Numbered from the stretch's first letter, positions 50,943 through 61,544 are shown. The stretch is DNA of 64,000 bases from Pectinophora gossypiella (GCF_024362695.1 NC_065424.1:4500786-4564785); one strand, 5' to 3'. Made by a program: numbers and translations. The notes: generated by a model not told the origin, from the letters alone.

Positions 50943-51167
50943 TGGAATATCGTACATTTGAACGCACCTTAAGTTCGAAGACCCCAACCCAATTCAATAT
51001 GCCATTTACGAGATCATTTAGCATAATATTCATGAAAAAAAAACTAGAGCGATTTCTCCACGCCCTACGCAATAAAGCTCAAATTCCTGTGTAGGTATAT
51101 TATTATGGTAATTTTAATAAATATCAATTTGAATGCTGATGGCTTTAAAGTTTGTATTATGGAGATA

Positions 51168-51415
51168 ACAGCCTCTGTGGGCTAGCGGTTAGAGCGTCTG
51201 GCTCACGATCTGGAGGTCCGGGTTCGATTCCCGATGGGGACATTGTCGAAATCACTTTGTGAGGCTGTCCTTTGTTTGGTTAGGACTTTTCAGACATGAA
51301 TCACCTGATTGTCTAAGAGTGAATCGCTCCATCTTAGGCCTCGACAATGCCTTCGGGCAAGTCTGGGGTCAAGAGAAAACCCATCAAAAGTAAAAAAGAA
51401 AAAAATAACCGGGCA
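51168..51415 (+). mobile_element. Chimeric SINE: A head joined to a different body
   Basis: The A head (CTGTGGGCTAGCGGTTAGAG, CGGGTTCGATTCCCGATGGG) runs to GAATCACCTGATTGTC. It then switches to a body reading CCTCGACAATGCCTTCGGGC and AAAACCCATCAAAAGTAAAA, found reversed at 43750. Confidence 0.65.
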
Positions 51416-51473
51416 TAAATCCTGGAATCACGTGGTATCAGATCTAAAATCGAAACATGAATTCAAACTCATA

Positions 51474-51686
51474 CAGTGTTACTACAAAACAAAGACTAAA
51501 AGATAAACTATGTTTAAAATATAATCCGTATACGAAAGAAGTCCCGAAGGCCGCGGCGCTACTGTCGTAGTCTCTGCATAGAATTATTATGACTTGACAA
51601 GTTAGTTTCGTTAAAATCCGCCGACTTCTTTCGTGGCGCGAAATACTATTTCAAACCTTGTTTATTTTTAGTTTTGTAGTAACACT
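51474..51686. repeat. M7 palindromic element
   Basis: CAGTGTTACTACAAAACAAA at the left and TTAGTTTTGTAGTAACACTG at the right, with inner arms CGAAAGAAGTC and GACTTCTTTCG. A second, more decayed copy lies at 59446. Confidence 0.6.
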
Positions 51687-51699
51687 GATAAAGTCGAAA

Positions 51700-51795
51700 T
51701 CAGTGGTTTAAAGCCCGAGACAGGATTCGAACCCGTAACACTGCGATATAATAAGTCACGCGTCGTCGGTACAGGGCTATCTCGGATTGCTTAAC
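51700..51795 (-). repeat. tRNA-like SINE head
   Basis: CAGGATTCGAACCCGTAACA and GTCACGCGTCGTCGGTACAG are related to the paired units at 4936. Confidence 0.5.
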
Positions 51796-51799
51796 ATTC

Positions 51800-52143
51800 T
51801 CAATCACATTGTACAGTTAACCTACAAACTTCAGCCCTGTCAAAGTCAACAAAGAATGGCTCCAATTCACACATACTACCTTCACGGTAGATGTTGACAG
51901 GGGAGTTGACAGGCTAAGAAAAGCCTTCACTCAACCCGCCGGTATTATGCTAAACTGATTGTGTTTTGAGGTTAATTCTATGCTGGCCTGTTCGGTTACT
52001 TTAAGTTTCTTATTTAAATGCTAATCAACCCGTTCTGTGTAAAGTGATGGACTAATTTTATACACTGGCTTGCAAAACTAAGTACTTACTGCACTTTTTA
52101 TAATCCCAGAAAAAAAAATGTAAAATGTGCCAAGACATATCGA
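51800..52143. other. Unassigned sequence
   Basis: No gene or repeat recognised. Confidence 0.3.
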
Positions 52144-52620
52144 TCATCATTACTCATTTAAGAGCCACGCTCTGTCGTTGTAGCATTCTCCATGCTACTT
52201 TTTTAGGAAAAAATATGGCTGTGGTTTTCCTCTTGCCTTCCGCCCCGCAGTACTCTGTTTGCCGCGAGTGGGATGGCTCCCAGAGTAGTCTATTTGAAAG
52301 CCGTACTAGGACTCCTGTCCTCCGCCACTTAATAGTACTGACAGTTACTGCTGCCCTCTGTCAGGTTCCGGGTTATAGTCCCTGTGACTTGCCCCTTCCG
52401 TCTTGCATTTCCGTACCAATGACTCTCATTTTCACCTCTGCAACCGTTGAGGTCTTCACCCGTATCCTTGGGCAAAGGTTCTACGTAATACCCCGTAGGT
52501 CTAGGTGTGTATCCGAACTCAGCCACCAACTCACTCCGGCCTACTTAAGTATGAAGTCTCCACCCTCCGGCAAGAATGCGCCGAACAGGGATTGCCCTAG
52601 TGGAGGGCAGAGAAGATGAC
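52144..52620 (-). mobile_element. Family E5, long copy
   Basis: TCATTTAAGAGCCACGCTCT, CTTGCCTTCCGCCCCGCAGT, AGTACTGACAGTTACTGCTG and ATACCCCGTAGGTCTAGGTG. Its 5' side extends about 40 bp beyond that of E3. The long + frame across it is a by-product of the repeat. Confidence 0.75.
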
Positions 52621-53267
52621 TCTGTCCTCCCTGGGGCTGGGTTAATGGTAGGCAGTCCAGTGTAGTTACGAATAGATAGTGTGGCGATATGACCTCTTCA
52701 AGGTATATCATCCTGGCTGGCAGGCGAGTTTTATAAAAAAGAAAATTCGTTTTTTGAATGTCACGATGCGATTGTTTGGAAACAGGAGGTGTCGATGAGA
52801 TCGACATGTTTTAACGCGGTGCTAAATATTATTTATTATTATTATTAGCTGGGCAATATATTATTTATTATTATTATTTGCTGGGCAAAGGCCTCCCCCA
52901 TATCTTTCCAAGTATTCCGGTTCTGTGCGAGCTCTATCCAGTCTTTTTGATAACCGTCGAGATCATCGCGCCATCGTTTCCGGAGTCTAAATATATTATA
53001 AGATTAGTTTCCTACGTGCTTTGGTTCTTTGTTTTTTAATTTGATTCATATCATATTTTTAATTTTATCTTTATCTTTTTACAGGTAAGTCACCCAATAT
53101 GTCTTGCAACTTATCATCGTCTGTAAGTACCCACTATTTCATTATAACCATTTCAACTATTATATTTATCACTGTAAAGTTGTGCGTCCACTGAAGTGTA
53201 ATCGGAGCGTCAGGCACGATTTCTTGCTTTGCAATTATTCCTATATTTCCTAAAGAACTGCGTTCAA
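52621..53267. other. Unassigned sequence with ATT microsatellites
   Basis: TATTATTTATTATTATTATT twice near 52830-52880, each followed by GCTGGGCAA. No gene. Confidence 0.4.
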
Positions 53268-53396
53268 GGGGGTTAAAAAAGCCACTTATAAGCAATTCAT
53301 CTAAAAAAGCTATATTGTAATTTGACATTTGCGCATATAAAAACAGGTGCGCAATGTCAACAAATTTGAAATAACAATATTGCTTTTTTAGACGAA
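53268..53396. mobile_element. M3 (copy 4), right end cut off by a SINE
   Basis: GGGGGTTAAAAAAGCCACTT at the left; the right arm stops at TTTTTTAGACGAA where a SINE head begins. Confidence 0.65.
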
Positions 53397-53448
53397 GGGA
53401 CCTCCGGATCGTAAGCCCAACGCTTCACTGGATGACAGAGGTCGTTAT
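53397..53448 (-). repeat. SINE B head fragment
   Basis: GGGACCTCCGGATCGTAAGC and CTGGATGACAGAGGTCGTTA. Confidence 0.6.
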
Positions 53449-53666
53449 AGTATATTAAATCGCGCGAATCGCGTATAGCATTATTAAAATGTACTTATCA
53501 CGAAATATTTGCCCTATCGACCCGATCATTACAGTGAACAATTCCGACGCTTCGTATCTGATAATACGCGTAATGTAACCCAATGGATCGACAAATCCGC
53601 AATTCACACTATGGTACACTTCTAGAATTGAAAATTGTCATAGCAAATGAATAATCTTAAACTTCA

Positions 53667-54071
53667 GGGCGATTAAAATGGCCACATTAAAGCAATTCAT
53701 GTAAGAAACCAATATTGCTATTTGACATTTGTTTGCATTCCGCATTTACTTTTATATGCGCAAATGTCATCATCAACAATTTAAGAGCCACGCTCTTGTC
53801 GGTGTAGCATTTTCCATTCCAGTCTATCAAAGGCCAATTCCTTGACTCCCTACAAGACACGACGTTAACCTTTTCTTTAATCTGTTCCATGTAAGTTCTT
53901 CTTGGTCTTCCCCTTCCTCTCTTTCCTTCTAGCTTTCCTTCTATGATGTTTTTAATAAATTCGTCGTGTCTTATTAGGTGTCCAATCACCTTGCCTCATC
54001 TGTCCTCAATAACAATATTAGCAATATTGCTTTTTAGATGAATTACTTCGATGTGGCCATTTTAACCCCCC
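53667..54071. mobile_element. M3 (copy 5) split by LINE F
   Basis: Left arm GATTAAAATGGCCACATTAA up to TGCGCAAATGTCA; right arm GCTTTTTAGATGAATTACTT and GGCCATTTTAACCCCC. 53764-54003 lies between them. Confidence 0.75.
53764..54003 (-). pseudogene. LINE F C-terminal end inserted in M3
   Basis: CATCATCAACAATTTAAGAG is the reversed tail. The minus frame reads GHLIRHDEFIKNIIEGKLEG, then KRGRGRPRR and YMEQIKEKV with late changes. 5'-truncated, as usual for LINE insertions. Confidence 0.75.
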
Positions 54072-54344
54072 AGGAAAACATGATTCACCGTAATTGCTGT
54101 GTTATTTGCATTTGACCATCATAATTAATCTTTGCATAATTTATGTATAGTCTTTTACCTTTGCCAGGGCTGTAATAGATAAGAGCTCAGTACAACGTAC
54201 TTTCTGCCATATTTCAAGGGTAAACAAAACAGAATATTCAATGAGGATAAAAACTAGATGCTCAAATGTAGGTGGCAGCACTGTTGAGTGTTCCTAAATT
54301 TTGACAGTTCTCCGAAGTTCCGAAGTTTTTGAAATTCGTAATAA

Positions 54345-54866
54345 GAATAGGCTAGTTTCCAATTAGTCAAATTCAAATTCAAATTCAAAAATATCTTTAT
54401 TCAGTAGGTAACAAAGTTACACTTTGAATCGTCAATTTTCACATAACGAACGTCTCATCCGCCTAAAACTACTGCAGCTTCTCACAACCTGTATTAGCCG
54501 GGGAAAAGAAGCTGCAAGAAAAACCTCGGCACAGGGCCCTAGACGTTCTTTAAAAAATAAAATAAACATAAAATATTTTTATACAATTGAGTAATTTAGC
54601 TGCCTAATATCAGTTCTAGTCAAATCAGTTACATTTTACTAAACGTCAAAATACAAAATTACTATTGAATTTATATGAAATAACACAGTGTGATGTCATA
54701 GAAAAACGTGATAAAATGTCGGACTTATTATTACGTTTTTCTTGATTAAAATTCATAAATAAATTAAATAGTAAAAAGAAAATGTTTTTCGTTAGTTCTA
54801 GATCTGTCTTTATTTAGTATTAATCAGAATTTCATAATTTATCTTGAACCTATTACACGACCCAAT
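54345..54866. mobile_element. M1 (copy 6) split by retroposon L
   Basis: GAATAGGCTAGTTTCCAATT at the left, AAATCAGTTACATTTTACTA after L, and TTCTAGATCTGTCTTTATTT (M4 empty site) at the right. GTGATGTCATAG replaces TGACGTCA. Confidence 0.7.
54373..54616 (-). mobile_element. Retroposon L1, 9-bp TSD
   Basis: TAGTCAAAT lies at 54364-54372 and 54617-54625. The reversed AATAAAG signal is in AAATATCTTTATTCAGTAGG. Other parts: ACAACCTGTATTAGCCGGGG and CCTCGGCACAGGGCCCTAGA. No protein recognised. Confidence 0.75.
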
Positions 54867-54926
54867 CGTATCCCGTCTGAAAGATGAGTGAAGCCATGGT
54901 TCTTATCCCATGAGTAAAGCTATGTA

Positions 54927-55073
54927 CGGTCACGAGTACTAATATGTACACTTTGCAACCATGTCACATTAACTTTTTTGACAATTTATATCGTAAGCCT
55001 CATTAAATGTCAAATATGATGATAGTGCGATAGGGTTCTAAAGTGGGTACATATATGATATTGCTCATGACTG
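54927..55073. mobile_element. M2 (copy 5)
   Basis: CGGTCACGAGTACTAATATG ... GATATTGCTCATGACTG with TA flanks (54925-54926, 55074-55075). Confidence 0.75.
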
Positions 55074-55075
55074 TA

Positions 55076-55482
55076 TGTGTGTTATGTATCTAGTAGATAG
55101 TGAGACTTCCAATATTCCAGCTTTTAATTACAGCGGTTTGGGATACGAGTAAGTAGATGATCTCAGTCAACCCTATTCAACATGGCGTGTTAGGGTCAAA
55201 ATATAACTAAGTAGGTACCTGAAGGCAACATCGTTTTGCTAATAAACATCAAGAATCCATAATTATGGACTTGGATCGGCTGACGTCACACTTGCGTCAC
55301 AAACTTGCATATTTCAATGGAAAAAGTTGCCAAGAGCGAGACCATTCTTTTCATTTGGGTTCCGTGTAATTATAACTATATTTCTATAGCAGTGGCGTTC
55401 ACAAAAAGATGGAGCTGGTCTTTAATCTTTATCTAAATTAAAAAAAAATGCGTTTTCCAGATCCGTTACCAATAATAATACC
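55076..55482. other. Unassigned sequence
   Basis: No gene or repeat recognised. Confidence 0.3.
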
Positions 55483-55746
55483 TCATCACCAGCCCATTAA
55501 CGTCCCCATTGCTGGGGCACGACCCTTCCCTATGGATGGATAGGGAGATCGGGCCTTAAACATCACGCTGGCCTAGTGCTGAGCTGCAGACGCTGAGCTA
55601 GTAATTAGCGACTGCTAATGCAGCCGGGACCAACGGCTTAACGTGCCTTCCGAAGCACGGAGGAGCTCGAGATGAAAACTTTTTTTTTGTGGTCACCCAT
55701 CCTATGACGGGCCTTTGCGAAAGTAGCTTAACTTCAACAATCGCAG
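55483..55746 (-). mobile_element. SINE C4, truncated head
   Basis: CATCACCAGCCCATTAACGT, GATGGATAGGGAGATCGGGC and the 5S-like part CACCCATCCTATGACGGGCC. The head is cut at CAATCGCAGAAATA, before the A box. Confidence 0.75.
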
Positions 55747-55749
55747 AAA

Positions 55750-56186
55750 TATTATTTTTTTAGAGATGCTTGGTCTGCGATTGTAACAAATAAAATATTA
55801 TGAAAAGTAAACATAACAACATAATGCCTGTACCCCAAAGGGGTAAGCAAAAGCATGTACCACCCCCTCCTCGCCAGCTATGTCTTCTCATGGAAACCAC
55901 GTGATATCAATTATATACGACCCAAATATATATTCAAACTCATAAAGTCGCATTCAGTGGTTTAGAAAAACAAAAGTTCTTTCTTTTATGCTTCCGTATT
56001 CTGACCGAGTAAGAATTTGTGATATAAATAAAATTATTATTTTTTCTAACTAAAGAACCCTAGACACTATAATCACTGAACTGATAGCACTTGTAATAGT
56101 CACAAGAAGTAGGTATTACTAGAACGTTATTTTAACTTATTACTCTTTCTGAACAAATTAAAACGGACATTGTAGAGATATTTAGA
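55750..56186. other. Unassigned sequence
   Basis: CACGTGATATCAATTATATA (55909) resembles sequence near 51433. No gene. Confidence 0.35.
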
Positions 56187-56352
56187 AATGCGTTTCGGAG
56201 GTATGTGACCTTACCTGTATTGGGCTGGTTTTCCCTTCGCGGGTTGTAAGGTTAGATAGGCAGTCGCTTCTTCAAAAAAACCGGACATGACAAATTTTCA
56301 GATTAGGTAAGCGGACCTTATGAAAACAAGGATACCGCTAGGGCGATGATAG
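56187..56352 (+). repeat. SINE D 3' part
   Basis: AAATGCGTTTCGGAGGTATG, TGGGCTGGTTTTCCCTTCGC and AGATTAGGTAAGCGGACCTT. Confidence 0.65.
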
Positions 56353-56524
56353 TGTGGTAGGTATGTAGGTACACTTCTTATCAAAAAAATCGAACCAGGT
56401 TTATGTTTTGTAAGGATTATCACACGGATATTAAATACGCATAGTACGAATACTCATTTAGATATAAAATGACATGTCGCAGTTCGTATTTATGTCCTTC
56501 ATTATTTCTTAATTTAAGGCTCTT

Positions 56525-56745
56525 CTTAATGGGCGTCAGATCTTTGCTTGCCATAGATAAGGCGATTTTAAACAAAAATATTTATTAATGTTACTGTTCC
56601 AAATTCAAATTTTAAATCTAAGTATTTTTTTTAATTCAAGTATGTATGGGCGTCAGATCTTTGCTCGCCATAGATAAGGCGAATTTAAACAAAAAATATT
56701 TCTTAATATTACTGTTCGAAATTCAAAGTTTAAATTTAATTAAAC
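56525..56745. repeat. 117-bp tandem duplication
   Basis: GGGCGTCAGATCTTTGCTTG at 56531 and GGGCGTCAGATCTTTGCTCG at 56648 start two adjacent copies that stay similar for about 95 bp (CATAGATAAGGCGA, ATTACTGTTC). Confidence 0.75.
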
Positions 56746-57355
56746 TGTTACTATAACTCCGAGTTTAAATTCGTAGAAAAATCTAGACTAAAATTATTTT
56801 AGTTATTTTCCTTTAAAACATTTAGCGCATCGAAAAATATCACGCATCATAAAAATTATTTCATATCGTAATCTGAAACGAAATCATTCGTTAAATAGAC
56901 GATTAGAGATATTAGTTCGAGCTCTCGATACGGGCTCATGACGAATTATCGATCCGTACAAATCGATTAATGCGAGTTGATTCGTTTATCACAATAGGTG
57001 TAAAATCTTTGCAATTACTTAATTCTTGTATTATTTTAATGTTAGTTTTGTGAGTGATAAGTAAGTAGGTAAGGATCTGATTAATCGTACTGTATTGTAG
57101 CAATAATAAGTCAATTATTAACCTGACCTTTCGAAGCATCTCGTCTAGGCGACGCACGACCCGAGGGTTGGGAACTATTCTTTTTGTCAAACGGTTAGTT
57201 TTGCTGTTCAAAGGGGAAATGCTGCCAGTCTTGGGGCACTTTCCCTCGGTGTGATGCTTTGGAGGAGTTTTTCTATTTGTTAGGAATTGTATATTACTCT
57301 GTGTTTGTGGATTTTAATAAATATTTTATATTACTAGGTAAATAAAAATGAATGA
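56746..57355. other. Unassigned sequence
   Basis: No gene or repeat recognised. Confidence 0.3.
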
Positions 57356-57430
57356 ATGATGAATGTGGAGGAAGCAAGAGAAGTTTGTCAGGATCGAAGC
57401 AAATGGAATTCTATAGTCTCTGCTTACTTT
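57356..57430 (+). pseudogene. LINE J C-terminal fragment (copy 5)
   Basis: MNVEEAREVCQDRSKWNS is intact, then IVSAY, and then the sequence departs from the family at TTTACTATG. Confidence 0.6.
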
Positions 57431-57659
57431 ACTATGTTATATCTGGCAAAGATCCGTGTGTTCATTTTTGTATTCGTATATGATAAATCGTATCTTGGCC
57501 CCTGCGACAACCTGTGCTTAGTGCAGGGACCTCCGAAATCCCTTTTTTATTGTGATGTCTACTCTGTATATATTTTATGTATAATTGTAGCTGAGTACTT
57601 TTACAAAATAAACGATTATCATTATTTATTCCACATTATTAAAATCTTCTTGGTCACCT

Positions 57660-57880
57660 CAACGGTCTCCGTGGTCCAGGCGGCGGACGCCGGTGGGGAC
57701 ATAATCATAAAAATCACTTTTAGGTCCCTAGTTTGGTTAGGACATTACAGGCTGATTACCCGATTGTCCAAAAGTAAGACACGTTAAACTATTGACCCCA
57801 AGCTTTGGGGTAGTATCCCCAAAACGCCTTCACCAACGCAGACTGGAGCAGCGTTGTGGAGTATGCTCCATACCTCCATA
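57660..57880 (+). mobile_element. Decayed SINE with B head and A tail
   Basis: GGTCTCCGTGGTCCAGGCGG at the head and GAGCAGCGTTGTGGAGTATG at the tail, with GGTTAGGACATTACAGGCTG in between. Confidence 0.55.
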
Positions 57881-58390
57881 TTTATGTTTTGTTAACTCAT
57901 TCATAAGTCCGTTTGGGTGATTCTACATCGCAACATGAATCAAATCGGCGTACAGAAGTCCATTGAGTGAGATCAGTCTAAACACGGTCAGGTTACCGCC
58001 GCATGTTTTATTTTATTGTATAAACATTATGACGATATTTTATGCGCCCGCGCAGGGTTATGTAAACGTAGCTGAATGAACGGGTATTATAATGAAGCGT
58101 AAGGTGAAAAGGTGAAATGAATGAGGCTAAGGTGGTTCATAGGTCAGGAGCAGTTTTTAAGGGATTGTAGAAAAAGTTTTAGGTCTGTGAAGAAACAAGA
58201 AGTACTTAAGTGAATTGTGAAATTTCGAACAAGAAAAGCGCAGAAACACTACCTAGGTGTCTCATTTAGAACGGAATAATTCCTGATACGAATCCAGTTT
58301 GAGTTTTCATTAAGCATTAAGGATATTTTCTAACAAACTAACAAAAATAAATGACAACAAAATATTATGCAATAAAATTAACATGAATGT
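57881..58390. other. Unassigned sequence
   Basis: No gene or repeat recognised. Confidence 0.3.
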
Positions 58391-58635
58391 GATGAAAGAG
58401 GCAAATATTGAGAGTTATTGTGGACAGTAGAGGCAAGAAGATTGGACACTTAATAAGACACGACGAATTTATCAAAAGGAAAGAGAGGAAGGGGAAGACC
58501 AAGAAGAGCTTACATGGAACAGATTAAAGAGAAGGCGAACGTCGTGTCTTATAAGGAAGTCAAATAATTGGCCTTTGATAGACAAGAATGGAGAATGCTA
58601 CACCGACAAGAGCGTGGCTCTTAAATTAATGATGT
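58391..58635 (+). pseudogene. LINE F C-terminal fragment (copy 4), broken
   Basis: KIGHLIRHDEFIK is followed by a deletion and RGRGRPRRAYMEQIKEKANV, then a TAA replaces Glu (VKxLAFDR). The end CACCGACAAGAGCGTGGCTC with TTAAATTAATGATG matches the F tail. Confidence 0.7.
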
Positions 58636-59109
58636 GTTGAATAAAATGAATGTGACTCTTTTAAGAAATCAAGTATGATAGATTCTCAAACCATTACCCA
58701 CCAATATTTGAATCCGTACGGAATCTTTGTCGAATTTTAAATATAAGTACTTAAAGTATTTTAATCTCATTAACATTTACGAAGCAACTTAAATTAATGA
58801 AGTACCAGAACCGAGCCATAAAATGTTATTAAAACATTTATTTTGAGGGGCGAAAAAGCAATTTAAAATTTGAGCCGCATTGCGACGGCAAAGAAAAGTA
58901 TTTGGTCACCAAAACGGTGAGATCGTCACTAAACGTACACCGTGAAAGGACCAATAAGAGGTAAAAAGAGGTTTTATGACTGCGGACGGACTCAGGCGCA
59001 GTGGGGGTCACATATTTTCTGCATTATTACAAAACGGATGCGATATTGGAGGAAGATGGAAAGGATAACTTGAACAGAAAGGATTATTACTTAATGAAGA
59101 AGTGCTGGA

Positions 59110-59332
59110 AAAGGTAAGGGAAAGGAGACATATATTGAGAGATATTGAAACACTTAATAAGACACGGGAGGGAAGCTAGAAGGAAAGAGAGAAAAGGGAA
59201 CACCAAGAAGAGCTTACATGAATGAACATTAAAGAAAAGGCGAATATCGTGTCTTATAAAGAAGTCGAACAATAGAGAATGCTACACCGACAGGAGCAGG
59301 GCTCTAAAATTAATGACGATGATAAAACGGAG
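59110..59332 (+). pseudogene. LINE F C-terminal fragment (copy 5), decayed
   Basis: CACTTAATAAGACACGGGAG and ACACCAAGAAGAGCTTACAT with several indels; end CTACACCGACAGGAGCAGGG, then AATGACGATGAT. Confidence 0.6.
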
Positions 59333-59336
59333 ACTA

Positions 59337-59447
59337 AAGATAGAGCAATAAGGCCGCCCAAATTGTATTGTATTCATGTGTTATGTCTGATTGTTGAAAT
59401 TTTAGTTTTGTGCAATAAAGTATATTTGATTTGATTTGATTTGATAA
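59337..59447 (+). repeat. Retroposon 3' end with AATAAAG and (GATTT)n
   Basis: GTGCAATAAAGTATATTTGA and repeated GATTT. Reverse copies lie at 43500 and 61090. Confidence 0.65.
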
Positions 59448-59612
59448 ACTAAGTTTAAAATAATAATTCGCGCCAAGAAAGAAGTCGACGGATTTCAATA
59501 AAACTATTTGACAAGTCTTATAAGTCTATGCAGAATCTGCGACAGTGGCGCCGCGAAACGGACTGTATTTTAAACCTACCTTATCTTTTAGTCTTTGTTT
59601 TTTAATTACATG
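59448..59612. repeat. M7 palindromic element (second copy)
   Basis: ATTCGCGCCAAGAAAGAAGT and CGACAGTGGCGCCGCGAAAC, with outer arms AAACTAAGTTTAAAATAATA and TATCTTTTAGTCTTTG. Confidence 0.55.
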
Positions 59613-59687
59613 GTTTATGTTTACTAACACATTATGGATCTGAGTAATCTGGAAATAAATGATTATTATTATTATGTACTAAAACTT

Positions 59688-59945
59688 CCCTCATTCAGCT
59701 GTTATCGCTATCGGCCCACTAGGGTCGATTAATTATTTAAAGTAAGTACTTATAAGTAATTCTTTTAGACGCCCTGAGTTGATGTTCGCACCCAACTGGG
59801 CACCCTTAAGCCTCTTATTTTACATTTTGTACCGTGTGAGAGTTCTTAGTGCTCCCCATTTATCCGGCCAAGTAGTTAATGCCATTTGCGGCAAATTTAC
59901 AATAATACACGTCGAAAAAAACTTGTTAAAAGTGAGCACTTGAAT
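59688..59945 (+). repeat. Family X repeat (copy 2)
   Basis: CCCAACTGGGCACCCTTAAG, TCCCCATTTATCCGGCCAAG and GCCATTTGCGGCAAATTTAC, ending GTCGAAAAAAAC. Confidence 0.55.
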
Positions 59946-60240
59946 CTGGCCATTCACTATCGAACTATAGATTACTGAACCTAATTATGAGGGTCTCAAT
60001 GTACCCCAAATGTGTCCCTGCGCAGTTCCAATAAGAGGCAAAAACCTGGCGTTGGCAAGCGGGCTCATACGCCACAAATGACCGGCCCGACTGTGTTAAA
60101 TTAACGTACAATATTTTGCTCAAAAACAGCGGCAGGCGTCGTGTTTCTCACTGTTTATTGTGGGGACACACTGGCTTAGAGAACGGCGAGCGGACCACTG
60201 GAAATATCAAAAATAGAATCGCCGCCGCCGGTTCATTACA
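59946..60240. other. Unassigned, GC-richer sequence
   Basis: Contains GGCGAGCGGACCACTGGAAA and CGCCGCCGCCGGTTC; no gene recognised. Confidence 0.3.
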
Positions 60241-60268
60241 TAATAGCATTCTATTTTTTTATTACATT

Positions 60269-60367
60269 ATTCAAAAAAGTATCGTCAAGTAAAAGTATCG
60301 TCAAAAATAGAATCGACAATTCAAAAATAGCATTCTATTTAGTTTTACTTGACGACACTTTTTTGAA
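60269..60367. repeat. Hairpin with 28-bp arms
   Basis: TTCAAAAAAGTATCGTCAAG, then TAAAAG, pairs with TTTTACTTGACGACACTTTT, then TTGAAC. The centre carries further ATAGAATC repeats. Confidence 0.6.
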
Positions 60368-60384
60368 CTTTGACGTTCCAACTT

Positions 60385-60480
60385 ACATACATACATAAAC
60401 TCACGTCCGTAATCCCAAATGGGGTGGGCAGAGCCACAAGTAATCAAAGACAACTTGCAGCCACTGTTGATACGAAGAAA
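60385..60480 (-). repeat. Family H 3' end (copy 3)
   Basis: ACATACATACATAAACTCAC, GTCCGTAATCCCAAATGGGG and AAGACAACTTGCAGCCACTG. Confidence 0.6.
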
Positions 60481-60782
60481 CTGTTGTGAACTGTTGTTGA
60501 CGTTCCAAAGAAATGGTAATTACCTACATCACTTGACTCTCGTCGACTTGATCCAAATATTGTCCTGGAAAGATGAACCAACTAGTTGCCGGCTCAAGTG
60601 TACCCTCCTTCTTGCAACATGGGGTCCTTCAAGCGAAGCGTGAAGAAGCACCTAGTAGGCCAGTATGGTGGTCGCAACTGATTCGAAACTGACTCATTGC
60701 GTTGCTTTTCAGTTGCTACTGCAATTAGGGCTCTATCTACCATCGGGCATAGTCGAGCCAACATACTTGGCTAATATAAAAA
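60481..60782 (+). repeat. Possible LINE or family H extension, unassigned
   Basis: GATGAACCAACTAGTTGCCG and CAAGCGAAGCGTGAAGAAGC resemble the end of a LINE coding region, but no motif proves it. Confidence 0.25.
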
Positions 60783-60786
60783 AAAA

Positions 60787-60850
60787 AAACTAAGTACCCT
60801 CACCGCGCTTTCTCTCAAACCAACGTGATAGGCGAGCCGAATCGATAATG
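60787..60850 (-). repeat. Family G fragment
   Basis: AACTAAGTACCCTCACCGCG and ACCAACGTGATAGGCGAGCC. Confidence 0.5.
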
Positions 60851-61089
60851 AAAAGAGAAAAACCATTTTAAGATTTGGGCCAGTTACGATTCAGCTGTCA
60901 TTTTGAGAATTAGCCCTTTTGCGATTGAACCAGCTGGTCATCCGCTCCAGCCGTGAAACACCACATGTCGAGGTTCTCTCTGCATTAGGTACGCCCCGCC
61001 AGCGGCCACGACAACCTTCAAATATGTTTACTATACACGAGGCGACTATACAAGGACTTAAACTTTCATTACTATAATATAATGAATCA

Positions 61090-61165
61090 AAAATCAAATC
61101 AAATCAAATATACTTTATTGCATTTGTCATTTCGTGTTTAGAAGTGTTTAAGTTTCATTTGTAAG
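61090..61165 (-). repeat. Retroposon 3' end, (AAATC)n and AATAAAG (reversed)
   Basis: AAATCAAATCAAATCAAATA followed by TACTTTATTGCA. Confidence 0.6.
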
Positions 61166-61243
61166 TAATTGTTTTTAGTGTTGACTTTGATCCCAGTATT
61201 AATTAATAGTGTAGAAACATTATAAATTATAAATAAAATGTGA

Positions 61244-61343
61244 GATGGGTTAGTGGAGGTGTTTTTACGGCTAATAGCCGGGATCAACGGCTTAACGTGC
61301 CCTCCGAAGCACGGAATCATCTTACTTTTTCAGATAGTCAGGT
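61244..61343 (-). repeat. SINE A central fragment
   Basis: GGAGGTGTTTTTACGGCTAA, GCACGGAATCATCTTACTTT. Confidence 0.65.
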
Positions 61344-61544
61344 CAGGTCGCAAAAGTGTGTAACTGAAAATAATTTAAAAAAAAACACTAAAATTTTCAT
61401 GAATTTCTGGACAGGAAATTCCATTTGATATCAACTCAGAATGACGGTCTGAATCATCACCCTCAGTATTCGTTTGTATATTTTACATAGGTACATACAT
61501 ATTATAATTCAATATAACAGCTTAACACAGCATAAGCAGTACAT

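Noticed and set aside
52125..52619. 164-codon + frame as a protein gene
   Set aside because: It lies wholly in the reversed family E repeat, whose copies do not keep this frame.
57356..57787. 143-codon + frame as a gene
   Set aside because: Made of a LINE J tail, unique DNA and a SINE; no common function.
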